A stretch of 64,000 bases of DNA. Origin: Providencia rettgeri (lineage in GTDB: Bacteria > Pseudomonadota > Gammaproteobacteria > Enterobacterales > Enterobacteriaceae). Location: NCBI RefSeq assembly GCF_001874625.1, contig NZ_CP017671.1, forward strand, positions 3,534,001 to 3,598,000, read 5' to 3'. How positions within the stretch are numbered: position 1 is the first letter of the stretch; every line of letters starts with the position of its first letter. Made by a program: the position numbers and the translations under genes. Below are positions 23,578 through 33,284 of the stretch, in pieces. The notes beneath the pieces are model-generated. The model was not told the origin of the DNA, ran no database searches, and was given only the letters and a program-made list of their open reading frames with translations.

Positions 23578-24659
23578 TGAAGCCCGTCTGCGTTCTTGGT
23601 AATGGCCAATTAGGCCGAATGCTTCGCCAAGCGGGCGAGCCATTAGGTATCGCTGTTTTTCCTGTTGGCCTTGATGCGGAACCTGAGGCGGTTCCTTATC
23701 AACAAAGCGTGATCACTGCGGAAATTGAACGCTGGCCTGAAACCCCATTAACAAAAGAACTCGCACGTCATAACGCTTTTATTAATCGTGATATTTTTCC
23801 ACGCCTAGCGGATAGGTTCCCACAAAAAAGCCTATTTGATAGCTTGCAGCTTGCAACGGCGCCTTGGGCACGGCTTGAGTCACCAGAACAATGGCCTGAG
23901 CTATTCGCTACGTTAGGGGACTTTCTCATCGTCAAGCGTAGAACTGGCGGTTACGATGGCCGAGGGCAATGGAGAGTGCGCCCCGGCGATGAAACTCAAT
24001 TGCCCGCAAAAATTTATGGTGAGTGCATCGTTGAGCAAGGCATTCCCTTTGATGGCGAAGTGTCTGTGATTGGCGCACGCAACCAAACAGGGGAGTCCGT
24101 TTTCTACCCAATCACCCATAACCTTCATCAAGAAGGGATCTTGCGTACCAGCGTCGCTTTCCCTAAATCTGCTACTCCATTACAAGCGCAAGCGCAGGCG
24201 ATGTTAAGTGCAGTCATGGATGAATTAGGTTATATCGGTGTCATGGCAATGGAATGTTTCGTGGTTGGCGATAACTTACTTATCAATGAGATTGCCCCTC
24301 GCGTTCATAATAGTGGGCATTGGACTCAAAACGGTGCCTCCATTAGCCAATTCGAATTACATTTAAGGGCAATTTTAAACTTGCCGATGCCATCCCCTGA
24401 GGTTTATAGCCCTGCGGTTATGGTCAACCTTATTGGCACTAATATCAACCTTGACTGGCTTAAACTACCGCTTATTCACCTACACTGGTATGAAAAAGAA
24501 GTACGCCCTGCCCGTAAAGTTGGTCATTTAAATTTAGCCCATAATGATTACCAGCAACTTATTTCAACCCTTAATAGCCTAATTCCGCTTTTACCAAATG
24601 AGTACAAAAGTGGCATTGAGTGGGCAAATGCAAAATTAGACTGGCACTCTCAGCAATAA
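23577..24659 (+). CDS. purK: N5-carboxyaminoimidazole ribonucleotide synthase
   Basis: 360 residues (E. coli 355), ATP-grasp fold. CVLGNGQLGRMLRQAGEPLG at the N-terminus, the ATP loop KRRTGGYDGRGQW, and the metal site MECFVVGDNLLINEIAPRVH, then NSGHWT, are family hallmarks. It makes N5-CAIR from AIR, bicarbonate and ATP. It forms the purEK operon, closed by a hairpin at 24683-24706. Confidence 0.97.
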   Translation: MKPVCVLGNGQLGRMLRQAGEPLGIAVFPVGLDAEPEAVPYQQSVITAEIERWPETPLTKELARHNAFINRDIFPRLADRFPQKSLFDSLQLATAPWARLESPEQWPELFATLGDFLIVKRRTGGYDGRGQWRVRPGDETQLPAKIYGECIVEQGIPFDGEVSVIGARNQTGESVFYPITHNLHQEGILRTSVAFPKSATPLQAQAQAMLSAVMDELGYIGVMAMECFVVGDNLLINEIAPRVHNSGHWTQNGASISQFELHLRAILNLPMPSPEVYSPAVMVNLIGTNINLDWLKLPLIHLHWYEKEVRPARKVGHLNLAHNDYQQLISTLNSLIPLLPNEYKSGIEWANAKLDWHSQQ

Positions 24660-24682
24660 ATAGCGAAAATAACGCTTAATCG

Positions 24683-24715
24683 ATGCCCGAACATGTTTTC
24701 GGGCATTCTGCTATT
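24683..24715 (+). terminator. Terminator after purK
   Basis: ATGCCCGAA (24683-24691), 6-nt loop, TTCGGGCAT (24698-24706), then TCTGCTATTTTT. It argues that the MFS gene beyond is transcribed separately and that its in-frame upstream extension from 24683 is not coding. Confidence 0.75.
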
Positions 24716-24778
24716 TTTGGCCGTCACCCAATCAATACGTATCCTGGTTTCAAGGTGTGCGGCATTACCGGAGTTAAT

Positions 24779-26017
24779 ATGTCCTCGCAGCCTTTTAGTC
24801 CGCTTTATCAATGGTGCATTCTCATCCTTTTAGGGCTGGTTTACTTTTTAGCCACCGCAACAACCTTTACCTCTTTGGGTGTGGTACTACCGGAGATGAT
24901 AAGCGAACTTAAATGGAGCTGGAGCGAAGCAGGCTTCGGTTTTACTTTACTCGGGTTAACCTGTGGTCTCGCCAGTTTTCTCCCTTCACTTCTTATCCGT
25001 AAAATGGGGGTACGCGCCACTTTACTGTTGGGAACATTGGTCTTTATCACGGGTTTTTATAACTTATACTCCACACATACCATCAGTACTTATTTTCTTG
25101 GCACAGCACTAATTGGGATAGGTTTTACCCTACTGGCTACCGTTCCAGGGACTTATGTCCTCTCACGGTTATTTGAAAAACAATCTCTCGCCTTTGGGAT
25201 GTATTTCACCATAGGCGGGTTAGGTGGCGTAGCAGGCCCATGGATCTACTTTTATGCCTCTAATCAGCTCGGCTCATGGCGTATGCATTGGGTACTTTGC
25301 GCCGTTTACCTGAGCATTGTTACTTTAATCACGATTTTTATGTTGCGCGAAGGCAAACAAGAACAAGCTCATGCAAAAAAAGTGATGCAAAAACAAGTGA
25401 GTGATGCCAATAAACCCATTTATCGTACTGCTGAAGTATGGACTGTCGGCAGAGCACTGCGTACATGGCAATTTTATTTAATTGCAGCAACCTACACCTC
25501 TTTTTTATGGTGTGGCATTACTGTCAACAGCTTTGCCGTGGCACATATTGAGGAGCGCGGGTTTGGTATGACCGTTGCAGTTTCATTACTTAGTACAATG
25601 GCATTTGTTAATGCATTCTCAAGGTTTATTGGTGGAGCTGCTGGTGAATGGTTAGAACCTAAAAAACTATTAATTGGTAGTCTAATCATTATGGTACTTG
25701 GCGTGGTTTTCCTGAGCATTGCGACATCTTGGTTATGGCTCATTTTATTCGTACTGTGTGTCGGTGTTGGGTATGGTATGACCTTCCTTGCATCGAGTGT
25801 TCTGCTGTCTAACTATTTTGGTCGTGGCCCTTATTTAGAATTGTTTTCCGTGGTAAATTTAATTTCTACTATTGCCTGTTTGGCCCCTTTTATCGCCGGC
25901 GCAATAAAAGATTTTACAGGCAGCTTCACCCCAGCATTTTTAATTATTGCTACCCCTGTTGTCGTTATTTTACTGCTAACATTGATGATGAAGCCTCCTG
26001 TACTCAATACCCAATAA
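24779..26017 (+). CDS. MFS transporter of unknown substrate
   Basis: 412 residues from ATG 24779, with CGGAG at good spacing; 32 in-frame codons upstream overlap the purK terminator and are rejected. Twelve hydrophobic segments are visible in two bundles joined by a charged loop near residue 200 (EGKQEQAHAKKVMQKQ). The first bundle has the MFS loop IRKMGVRATLL, and the second has RFIGGAAGEWLEPKKLLIG. The order resembles oxalate/formate-antiporter-like or CynX-type permeases, but the substrate cannot be read from sequence. Confidence 0.85.
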   Translation: MSSQPFSPLYQWCILILLGLVYFLATATTFTSLGVVLPEMISELKWSWSEAGFGFTLLGLTCGLASFLPSLLIRKMGVRATLLLGTLVFITGFYNLYSTHTISTYFLGTALIGIGFTLLATVPGTYVLSRLFEKQSLAFGMYFTIGGLGGVAGPWIYFYASNQLGSWRMHWVLCAVYLSIVTLITIFMLREGKQEQAHAKKVMQKQVSDANKPIYRTAEVWTVGRALRTWQFYLIAATYTSFLWCGITVNSFAVAHIEERGFGMTVAVSLLSTMAFVNAFSRFIGGAAGEWLEPKKLLIGSLIIMVLGVVFLSIATSWLWLILFVLCVGVGYGMTFLASSVLLSNYFGRGPYLELFSVVNLISTIACLAPFIAGAIKDFTGSFTPAFLIIATPVVVILLLTLMMKPPVLNTQ

Positions 26018-26022
26018 AAAAT

Positions 26023-26045
26023 CCCGAGACTCTAGCTCGGGAAAG
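26023..26045 (+). terminator. Terminator after the MFS gene
   Basis: CCCGAG (26023-26028), 7-nt loop, CTCGGG (26036-26041), flanked by A-rich and T-poor sequence. It could serve plus-strand transcription weakly and minus-strand transcription better (TTTTTTATT beyond). Confidence 0.6.
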
Positions 26046-26146
26046 ATTAAAACCAAGGGAAAATAAGCTAAAAGACCAGATATTGGATCAACACATGCGT
26101 ATCAGTTTATGCCACCCAACATCGTGTTAAAGTGGCATAAAATAAA

Positions 26147-27517
26147 TTAAGGTTTTAGTAACTCAGGGACTTTCAGTAAAATAAATTCGTTGTCATCCGC
26201 TTTATTAGGGTCACGGCTCGATGAGAATGGGAAATTATTGTCATTCCCCACAATAATATGTTCATCATCCACAATATCCACATTTTCAATAGTAAAGAAT
26301 GGGAAGGTAAATACGCCCTCGTTTAACGCCTTTCTTGCTTGGTTATTCGGGTCTTTAATCTGCATCAAATCTATATATGCTTGCTTATCGACCGCACCGC
26401 CTACATTTTTATCCGAGAACTCAATGCGATATACGCGTTTAAATTTCGCTAAATGACTAAAACAATTTTCAGTGTTACTACTACCCGCTGCACATGCCTT
26501 GTCAGCTGTCCCTTCGCCATTATCACGCTCAATAATTAAACCGTGGGTATCATCAATTAAATTGAAATCACCAATCGCATTTTGGTTATCTTCAAAGACA
26601 TACAACCAACTTCTGCCTGTCCAACCTTGTTTCTTGACATCAAATTCCAAAATGCGAGCGGCTCGCTTACCATCCACACTTTCATAGTCTTGCTTTTTAT
26701 CGTCCCAAATTGCCCCTTCTAGCATCGGATATAATTTTGAGCCATCCGGTGATGATGCCATCCCTTCGAAACCTTTTGAGCGATTAACTTGAAAAGCCAC
26801 TGTATCAGATGGTTTGCCTGGTGTTGTTACTTGGTAGTGATCTGGAGAAATCACTTTTCCCCCATTCACTTGGGTTTCAAACAATGCCAAGACTTTACCA
26901 TCAAGGTCCATCTTGATTAAATAAGGGCCAAATTCATCACCTACCCATAACGCACCATCAGCAAACTGAAAGCTTTCTGGGTCGAAATCACTCCCCGTCA
27001 AATAACGTTCTTTTGAGTCTTCATTAATAATATGAAAAGGAATAATTTTATTTGGGTCATGGAAGAAAACGGTTTTCAATGGTGTCGTTTTACCTGATTT
27101 AAAATCAATATCATATTGCGTGATATATAACATAGAATCTGGTGAATTTACTTTGTTACCAAAGCCGTTATCAGTCAAAACCCAATAAGTACCATCAGCC
27201 ATATGCTTGATACCTGAATGACCTTGCCGCGGTTGACCTTTAATTGGAATAGACATCCCTGTTGGTCGATCAGCAGATTTACCTTCGACTTTACCGAGAG
27301 TATCAACACGAGTCCCCGTAGTAAATTTACCGCTAACTTGTAAACCTGAAGGCGCATTGTGTGGCGCTGAAACCGTTGAATCAACAGGCAAAATAGAATG
27401 CCCAGCCAGCGTTGCTGGTACTTCCTGTTGAGCGAACCCTGAAATGCTAAAAGTAATTAAACCTGCCAACAAAGATAAAGAACCGAACTTACGCTTAATA
27501 GAATTGTTATATTGCAT
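26147..27517 (-). CDS. Secreted esterase-like phytase-family protein
   Basis: 456 residues with an N-terminal signal peptide (KRKFGSLSLLAGLITFSISG, cleavage near GFAQ). The body matches the esterase-like activity of phytase family (PF13449): RQGHSGIKHMADGTYWVLTD, GSDFDPESFQFADG, LWVGDEFGPYLIKMD, KGFEGMASSPDGSKLYPMLEG, and ENVDIVDDEHIIVGNDNNFP. These resemble a beta-propeller of metal-dependent hydrolases. It is probably periplasmic. The true substrate is unknown; phosphate ester or lipid-type substrates are possible. It is monocistronic, convergent with the MFS gene. Confidence 0.82.
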   Translation of the reverse strand: MQYNNSIKRKFGSLSLLAGLITFSISGFAQQEVPATLAGHSILPVDSTVSAPHNAPSGLQVSGKFTTGTRVDTLGKVEGKSADRPTGMSIPIKGQPRQGHSGIKHMADGTYWVLTDNGFGNKVNSPDSMLYITQYDIDFKSGKTTPLKTVFFHDPNKIIPFHIINEDSKERYLTGSDFDPESFQFADGALWVGDEFGPYLIKMDLDGKVLALFETQVNGGKVISPDHYQVTTPGKPSDTVAFQVNRSKGFEGMASSPDGSKLYPMLEGAIWDDKKQDYESVDGKRAARILEFDVKKQGWTGRSWLYVFEDNQNAIGDFNLIDDTHGLIIERDNGEGTADKACAAGSSNTENCFSHLAKFKRVYRIEFSDKNVGGAVDKQAYIDLMQIKDPNNQARKALNEGVFTFPFFTIENVDIVDDEHIIVGNDNNFPFSSSRDPNKADDNEFILLKVPELLKP

Positions 27518-27731
27518 TGTTATATTTCCACTGTATGACCATCAATAATAGACAGCGGAATCATAACTATAGTGAATGACAATTTTGTGATGAATTAAAG
27601 ACAGTTATTTGACTAGAGACACCAACAAACGGCCTACTATGATTAAGGGCAAGCAAACAGCACTCATACTTGCCCCTTTATTTAAGTTAACTTTTAGCAT
27701 TACAGACCGCCTAACGCTAAAAATCACCCTG

Positions 27732-30179
27732 TTAACTATTTGGTAGCCGCCTGTGCTGGTTTCCTGTTCCAACCAGACGCAGCCCCAGCCACCCGCCACA
27801 AATAGATAACAATAAGGCGGCACTTAAAGGGAGTAATACCCACATACGCCACTCGGGTTGCCATGGAAAATCAAATACTTTACTTTGCAGTAACCATAAC
27901 GCGATTTCTGCGCCAAATGCAGCCGCAAGACCCGCCATTAAACCAAGTAAAGCAAATTCACTCCACAGTGTTCTTCGCATCAGTTTTTTACTTGCACCGA
28001 GGGTGCGATAAACAACCAACTCACGTTCACGCTGGCTCATTCCCACTTGGATCTGCGCTAATAGCAACAGTATTCCACAGAAGATAACCAACACAACCAT
28101 TACTTCAAGAGCTTGGCTGACTTGCTGAAGAATTTGCTGGATCTGTGTGATAATCGCCCCAGTATCAAGGACATTAATAGTTGGATACTGACGACTAAGT
28201 TGTGTCAATAACTGACCATCGCCTTCGTAATGGAAGCTACTTAGCCAAGTTGCTGGCATGGCCGATAACGTTTCTTCTGAAAAAATAAAATAGAAGTTTG
28301 GCCGTAAACTTTCCCAATCAACAGTACGAATACTGCTTACTGTTGCCGAAAACACCTGAGCACCTGCGTTAAAAGTAAGTTTATCGCCGATTTTTAAACC
28401 TAGCTCTTTAACCACCGTCTGTTCAATTGAAACTTCACCCGCTTTAGGTGGCCACATCCCTTCATCCACTACATTCGCAGGGGCTAATTCCGATTGCCAT
28501 GTTAAACTTAATTCACGCCTAACCGTATTATTATTGGGATCTCGCTCATCTGCCCATTCAATAGCAGATTGATCGTTAATATCCGTTAAGCGTGCAAGTA
28601 CCACAGGGTTAAACTCTGTCGGTTTAACTTGGTACTGTGCAAGTAATTTTGTCACAGGCTCAAGCTGTGAGTGATTCATGTTGATCAAAAAATAATTAGG
28701 GCTATCCGCAGGAAGTTGCTGCTGCCAACGATCAAGAAGATCACCGCGCACTAAGATCAATAACGCCAATAACATAAACGATAATGAAAATGCACTCATC
28801 TGAGTAATCGTTTGTAGTGGTTGCCTTAGTAACCGGCTCACAGAAAGACGTAAGCTAAGCTGGCGGAATTTAATATGTCGAAGCCCCCATAGCCCTAGCC
28901 AACCAATTAAAGCCAATAAAATAGCAACAACCACAATCCCTGCTAGAATCGACCATAACAGTGGGTTTACCCCCGCAAAGATAAATAAACCACCAACAAC
29001 AATGAATACTACGATAGGTAAATAATAATATAGTGGCCAAACAGGAGACTGAGCATCATCCCGTAATACCCTTGAAGGCTGAGTTGCCATAAGTTGGTAA
29101 TAAGGCCGGCTACCAACAATAATAGCAATAATAAATAGGGTACCTACAGCCCAAACCCAAGGCATTAAGCTTGCTGATGGAAGTTCTTTCGGTAACATGG
29201 CCCCAAGGATTTGCATTAAAATGCCTTCAAAAGCCAACCCTAATAATGAGCCGAGTAGTGCCGCAGCAATTAAGATCACCAACCATTGGCCAATAATCCA
29301 TTTCCGTAACGCATTTCGCCCTGCACCTAAGGTTTTAAGCACTGCTATTAACTGGTGACGGCTGCGACAATAATGGGTCATAGAAACCACTACCGCGGCA
29401 ATGGCTAACAATAAGGTTAATAAAACTGACAGTAACAAGAACTGTTGCGCCCGCTGGAAGGTTTTTCCGACCGCCCCGTTATTCTCACTTAAAGTATACC
29501 AACGTTGGTCACTTCGGAGCTGTTGATCAAATTTTTGTTGAAAACTGCTGACCATGTCGGTATCACCAGCAAACATATCGCGATATGTTAAACGGCTCCC
29601 CAATTGAATTGCCCCTGTTAATGGTGCATCTTCAATCGCAATTAATACCCTTGGCGCTATTTGAAATGGGTTAAAACCGCTATCAGGTTCTTGGAGCAAT
29701 TTACCTGAAATTTTAAGTGTGGCATCACCAATATCGAGGCTATCTCCAACTTTAAGTCCCAATAACTCAAGTAGCCGTGGTGCAACTAAAACCTGCCCTT
29801 GTCTAGGCTGTAAGCCTTCAGGTTCAGTTACTAACCCACCATAGAGTGGGTAAGCGTTATCTGCGGCTTTGACTAGTACCAGTTGCGGCCTTGCATCTTC
29901 ATCTTCGGTTGCATATGCCATCGTCGAAAATGAAATCTGCTGGCTCAGCTGTAGCCCTGTATTTTTCGCTTCTTGCAACCATTTTGGGTCAGCGGGGTGT
30001 GAAGAACGTAAAACTAAATCACCAGCCAGTAACTCACGGCTTTGGTAACTCATACTATTTTCAATACGATCACTAATGCGCCCCAACGCTAATACGCAGG
30101 CAACAGCAAGCGTCAATGCAAGCCAAACAATAAGTAGCGATGGTGTTTTCCATTCACGCCAAAACCAACGCCAAATCAT
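27732..30179 (-). CDS. ybbP: ABC transporter permease YbbP (FtsX-like)
   Basis: 815 residues (E. coli 804). The architecture is one N-terminal span, a large periplasmic domain, three spans near residues 250-360, a central pair (about 395-440), another periplasmic domain and a C-terminal trio, i.e. two FtsX modules, typical of LolC/MacB-like mechanotransmitters. It pairs with YbbA, whose start codon region overlaps this gene's upstream end (4 bp). With periplasmic TesA, encoded divergently, it is thought to extract and hydrolyse lipid-like compounds at the inner membrane; that link is from the family literature, not this sequence. Confidence 0.93.
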   Translation of the reverse strand: MIWRWFWREWKTPSLLIVWLALTLAVACVLALGRISDRIENSMSYQSRELLAGDLVLRSSHPADPKWLQEAKNTGLQLSQQISFSTMAYATEDEDARPQLVLVKAADNAYPLYGGLVTEPEGLQPRQGQVLVAPRLLELLGLKVGDSLDIGDATLKISGKLLQEPDSGFNPFQIAPRVLIAIEDAPLTGAIQLGSRLTYRDMFAGDTDMVSSFQQKFDQQLRSDQRWYTLSENNGAVGKTFQRAQQFLLLSVLLTLLLAIAAVVVSMTHYCRSRHQLIAVLKTLGAGRNALRKWIIGQWLVILIAAALLGSLLGLAFEGILMQILGAMLPKELPSASLMPWVWAVGTLFIIAIIVGSRPYYQLMATQPSRVLRDDAQSPVWPLYYYLPIVVFIVVGGLFIFAGVNPLLWSILAGIVVVAILLALIGWLGLWGLRHIKFRQLSLRLSVSRLLRQPLQTITQMSAFSLSFMLLALLILVRGDLLDRWQQQLPADSPNYFLINMNHSQLEPVTKLLAQYQVKPTEFNPVVLARLTDINDQSAIEWADERDPNNNTVRRELSLTWQSELAPANVVDEGMWPPKAGEVSIEQTVVKELGLKIGDKLTFNAGAQVFSATVSSIRTVDWESLRPNFYFIFSEETLSAMPATWLSSFHYEGDGQLLTQLSRQYPTINVLDTGAIITQIQQILQQVSQALEVMVVLVIFCGILLLLAQIQVGMSQRERELVVYRTLGASKKLMRRTLWSEFALLGLMAGLAAAFGAEIALWLLQSKVFDFPWQPEWRMWVLLPLSAALLLSICGGWLGLRLVGTGNQHRRLPNS

Positions 30180-30862
30180 ATTTCTTCCCTCAATTGCCCA
30201 TCAACTAACCGTAAACGACGCTGGCAACGAGCGGCTAATTCGTTATCATGAGTGACTAAAATTAAGGTTGTGCCATGGTCTTTATTCATAGCAAATAATA
30301 AATCAGCAATTTTATCCCCAGTATGGCGGTCTAAATTCCCCGTTGGCTCATCTGCAAACAAAATTTTCGGGCGCCCATTAAAAGCGCGAGCTAATGCAAC
30401 CCGTTGCTGCTCCCCTCCTGAAAGCTGAGCCGGCATATGATTAAGGCGTTTCCCTAGCCCTAATTCAGCCAGTAAATCAGCGGCTTGTTGGTAGCTTTTT
30501 GATTCAGATTCACCACGTAATAAGGCAGGTAGCTGCACGTTTTCAACCGCATTTAATGTTGGAATAAGCATAAAAGACTGGAAAACAAAACCGACACTTT
30601 CAGCACGTAAACGCGCACGTTGTTCTTCATCCATACGGGTTAGCTCTTGCCCTAGTAAACTAACCGTGCCACTAGAACCATCATCTAAGCCTGCGATGAT
30701 CCCCAATAGGGTCGATTTTCCAGATCCAGACTCGCCAATTAAAGCAATTGTTTGACCGGGCTCGACAATTAGCTCAACACCTTGCAATATAGTCAGTTCA
30801 TGTTCACCTTGACCAACACGTTTAATGAGATGATGAACTTCAAGAATATTATTCGCCGACAT
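30176..30862 (-). CDS. ybbA: ABC transporter ATP-binding protein YbbA
   Basis: 228 residues. Walker [13 protein letters not shown], signature [15 protein letters not shown], Walker [14 protein letters not shown] and the switch His in LVTHDNEL are all intact; LolD/MacB subfamily. It powers YbbP. The stop overlaps the ybbP start (ATGA). Its first 33 bp overlap the start of tesA on the other strand, so each gene's 5' coding end lies within its partner's leader. Confidence 0.95.
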   Translation of the reverse strand: MSANNILEVHHLIKRVGQGEHELTILQGVELIVEPGQTIALIGESGSGKSTLLGIIAGLDDGSSGTVSLLGQELTRMDEEQRARLRAESVGFVFQSFMLIPTLNAVENVQLPALLRGESESKSYQQAADLLAELGLGKRLNHMPAQLSGGEQQRVALARAFNGRPKILFADEPTGNLDRHTGDKIADLLFAMNKDHGTTLILVTHDNELAARCQRRLRLVDGQLREEI

Positions 30863-31471
30863 ATATTGGTTTTTCTCCTGTTACTAACCGCGAGTGGACA
30901 CGCACTGGCGTCAACTAAGTTATTGATCTTAGGGGATAGCCTGAGTGCAGGCTACCGTTTACCGGCTGAGCAGGCTTGGGCCTCGCTACTTGCCGACCGT
31001 TGGCAGAAACTGTCACCGCCCATTGCAGTTATTAATGGCAGCATCAGTGGGAATACCTCAGCACAAGGGCTTGAACGCCTTTCTACCTTACTTACACAAA
31101 ACAAACCAAACTGGGTTCTGATTGAATTAGGTGCCAATGATGGCTTACAAGGCCTCCCTGTTGAGGATCTCGAAACTAATTTACAGCAAATTATCGACCA
31201 AATAGAGCAATCTGGTGCAAAACCGCTCTTAATGCAAATTCGTATTCCACCCAATTATGGAAAACGTTATACAACAAGCTTTGAAAAAGTTTATCCCAAA
31301 CTTGCTGAAAATAATAAAATACCTTTATTACCATTTTATATGGAAACGGTGATTACAAAGCCTGAATGGATACAACAAGATGGTATTCATCCTACAGTAG
31401 AAGCCCAACCATCAATTGCTGATTTTATGGAAAAGCAACTTTCTGCGCATATTTTACCGCCTAAGCAGTAA
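30830..31471 (+). CDS. tesA: Thioesterase I / lysophospholipase L1 / protease I
   Basis: 213 residues from tandem ATGs at 30830 (MMNFKNI, as in E. coli); upstream in-frame codons lie inside ybbA. A signal peptide ([20 protein letters not shown]) places it in the periplasm. SGNH-hydrolase blocks are intact: ILGDSLSAGY with catalytic Ser, Gly in NGSISGN, GANDG, and DGIHP with Asp and His. It hydrolyses acyl-CoA, lysophospholipid and ester substrates. It is divergent from ybbA and functionally linked to YbbAP. A hairpin (31489-31514) follows. Confidence 0.95.
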   Translation: MMNFKNIIRRHILVFLLLLTASGHALASTKLLILGDSLSAGYRLPAEQAWASLLADRWQKLSPPIAVINGSISGNTSAQGLERLSTLLTQNKPNWVLIELGANDGLQGLPVEDLETNLQQIIDQIEQSGAKPLLMQIRIPPNYGKRYTTSFEKVYPKLAENNKIPLLPFYMETVITKPEWIQQDGIHPTVEAQPSIADFMEKQLSAHILPPKQ

Positions 31472-31488
31472 AATAATGGCTAAACTCA

Positions 31489-31514
31489 GAGTATAAAAGC
31501 CCTCTTTTATACTC
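31489..31514 (+). terminator. Hairpin between tesA and ybbO
   Basis: GAGTATAAAA (31489-31498), loop GCCCTC, TTTTATACTC (31505-31514). It is AU-rich with no long U-run after it, so a moderate terminator or mRNA stabiliser for tesA. Confidence 0.55.
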
Positions 31515-31550
31515 GAAATAATTTAAATTGCATGGAATCAAGGTAAAGTT

Positions 31551-32354
31551 ATGCAAACATCAGCACGAAACAAAAAATCAATCTTGGTTACCGGAGCATC
31601 GAGTGGTATTGGCTTTTGTGCTGCACAAACCCTACGCCAGCGTGGTTACCATGTTATTGCCGCTTGTCGAAAAGAAAGCGATATTTTACGCCTTCAAGCA
31701 CTTGGCTATGACACGGTCTCCCTTGATCTTAATGATAACAATAGCATAGATGCTGCGGCACAAACTGTATTATCTCTCTGTAACCATCGGCTTTTCGGAT
31801 TATTCAATAACGCAGGGTTTGGCGTATATGGGCCTTTAAGTAGCATTAGTCGCGAGCAACTCGAAGCGCAATTTTCCACCAATTTTTTTGGTGTCCACCA
31901 GCTTACCTTACAATTACTCCCTTCCATGCTAGAGCACCATGAAGGCCGAATAATTCAAACTAGCTCCGTAATGGGCATTATTTCGACCCCTGGCCGCGGG
32001 GCCTATGCAGCCAGTAAATATGCCCTTGAAGCTTGGTCAGATGCATTACGATTAGAGCTAAAAGGTAGCGGTGTATTTATCAGCTTAATTGAACCCGGCC
32101 CTATTCATACTGCATTTACCCAAAATGTCGAACAAACTCAAAAAGATAAACCCATTCAAAACCCAGGGATTGCTTCTCGCTTTACATTAACGCCAGAGCA
32201 TGTGGTTGAGAAACTAATCCATGCTTTAGAAAGCCCACGCCCCAAAGTACGCTATTCAGTCACATTATTAACCGTTGCCGTGCGTATACTTAAACGTATT
32301 CTACCCGACAAATTAATGGATAAAATACTGGCAAATCAGGGGAAAAAGGCTTGA
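31551..32354 (+). CDS. ybbO: Short-chain dehydrogenase/reductase YbbO
   Basis: 267 residues (E. coli 269). Rossmann motif VTGASSGIGF, then NNAGFGVYGPL, catalytic Ser in QTSSVMG and YAASK with Tyr and Lys are those of a classical SDR. E. coli YbbO reduces aldehydes with NADP. It lies between tesA and cnoX in the conserved ybb cluster; start ATG follows AAGGT. Confidence 0.94.
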   Translation: MQTSARNKKSILVTGASSGIGFCAAQTLRQRGYHVIAACRKESDILRLQALGYDTVSLDLNDNNSIDAAAQTVLSLCNHRLFGLFNNAGFGVYGPLSSISREQLEAQFSTNFFGVHQLTLQLLPSMLEHHEGRIIQTSSVMGIISTPGRGAYAASKYALEAWSDALRLELKGSGVFISLIEPGPIHTAFTQNVEQTQKDKPIQNPGIASRFTLTPEHVVEKLIHALESPRPKVRYSVTLLTVAVRILKRILPDKLMDKILANQGKKA

Positions 32355-32413
32355 AAAAAGCAAAATCAGCCCCACTCTACTATTAATGTTAAAAAATTCT
32401 AAAGAGATACCTT

Positions 32414-33271
32414 ATGTTTGCTAACGCTCAAATTATCGATATCAACGAAACTAACCTGCATCAAGTCATTGAACAATCAATGAACTTACCTGTCATGTTT
32501 TATTTTTGGTCCCCTCGCAGCCCACACTGCCAAGATTTTGGTACCCTGTTGGAAAAAATCACCAATGACTATGCAGGTTTATTTATTTTAGCTAAAGTTA
32601 ATTGTGATGAAGAACAAATGATTGCAGGTCAATTTGGCTTAAAAGCAATCCCAACCGTCTATGTATTGCAAAATGGTCGCCCCGTCGATGGCTTTGAAGG
32701 GCCACAACCTGAAGAGGTTGTGCTAGAAATTTTATCTCGGGTACTCCCTAGCCCAGAAGAAATGAAAGCGGCACAAGCCGCGGAGCTAATCGCGGAAGGT
32801 AAAGCACAAGAAGCATTACCATTATTAAAAGAAGCTAACCAACTTAACCCTAAAAATAGTGACATCACACTATTATTGGCAGAAACACAAATTAGCTTAA
32901 ACTTAGTTGATGATGCCCAAATCACCCTGAATAGTGTTCCATTACAAGATAAAGACAGCCGTTATCAAGGTTTAGTTGCTCAGATTGAATTGCTGAAACA
33001 AGCTGCAGATACCCCAGAAATTCAACAATTGCAGGATGAATTTAACCAAGAACCACAAAATACAAATTTAGCGGTACAATTGGCATTAAAACTCCATGAA
33101 GTGAACCGTAATGAAGAAGCACTGGAATTACTATTTGGCTTCTTACGTAAAGATTTGGGTGCTGGTGAAGGTGCCGTTAAAAAAACTATGATGGATATCA
33201 TGTCAGCAATGGGTACTGGCGATGCGTTAGCAAGTAAATATCGCCGCCAAGTTTATTCATTACTTTATTAA
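32414..33271 (+). CDS. cnoX: Chaperedoxin CnoX (YbbN)
   Basis: 285 residues. Residues 1-110 are a thioredoxin domain in which the usual CxxC is replaced by SPHC ([11 protein letters not shown]), as in E. coli where it is SQHC. Residues 115-285 are tetratricopeptide repeats ([20 protein letters not shown]). The protein holds unfolding substrates under hypochlorous stress and hands them to GroEL or DnaK, whose binding lies in the conserved C-terminus ([17 protein letters not shown]). No catalytic disulfide is expected. Confidence 0.95.
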   Translation: MFANAQIIDINETNLHQVIEQSMNLPVMFYFWSPRSPHCQDFGTLLEKITNDYAGLFILAKVNCDEEQMIAGQFGLKAIPTVYVLQNGRPVDGFEGPQPEEVVLEILSRVLPSPEEMKAAQAAELIAEGKAQEALPLLKEANQLNPKNSDITLLLAETQISLNLVDDAQITLNSVPLQDKDSRYQGLVAQIELLKQAADTPEIQQLQDEFNQEPQNTNLAVQLALKLHEVNRNEEALELLFGFLRKDLGAGEGAVKKTMMDIMSAMGTGDALASKYRRQVYSLLY

Positions 33272-33284
33272 TTAAGAGGTCGAT

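Noticed and set aside
27605-27823. Small minus-strand frame past the ybbP end
   Set aside because: Shares the ybbP 3' end in another frame; no ribosome binding site or recognisable sequence.
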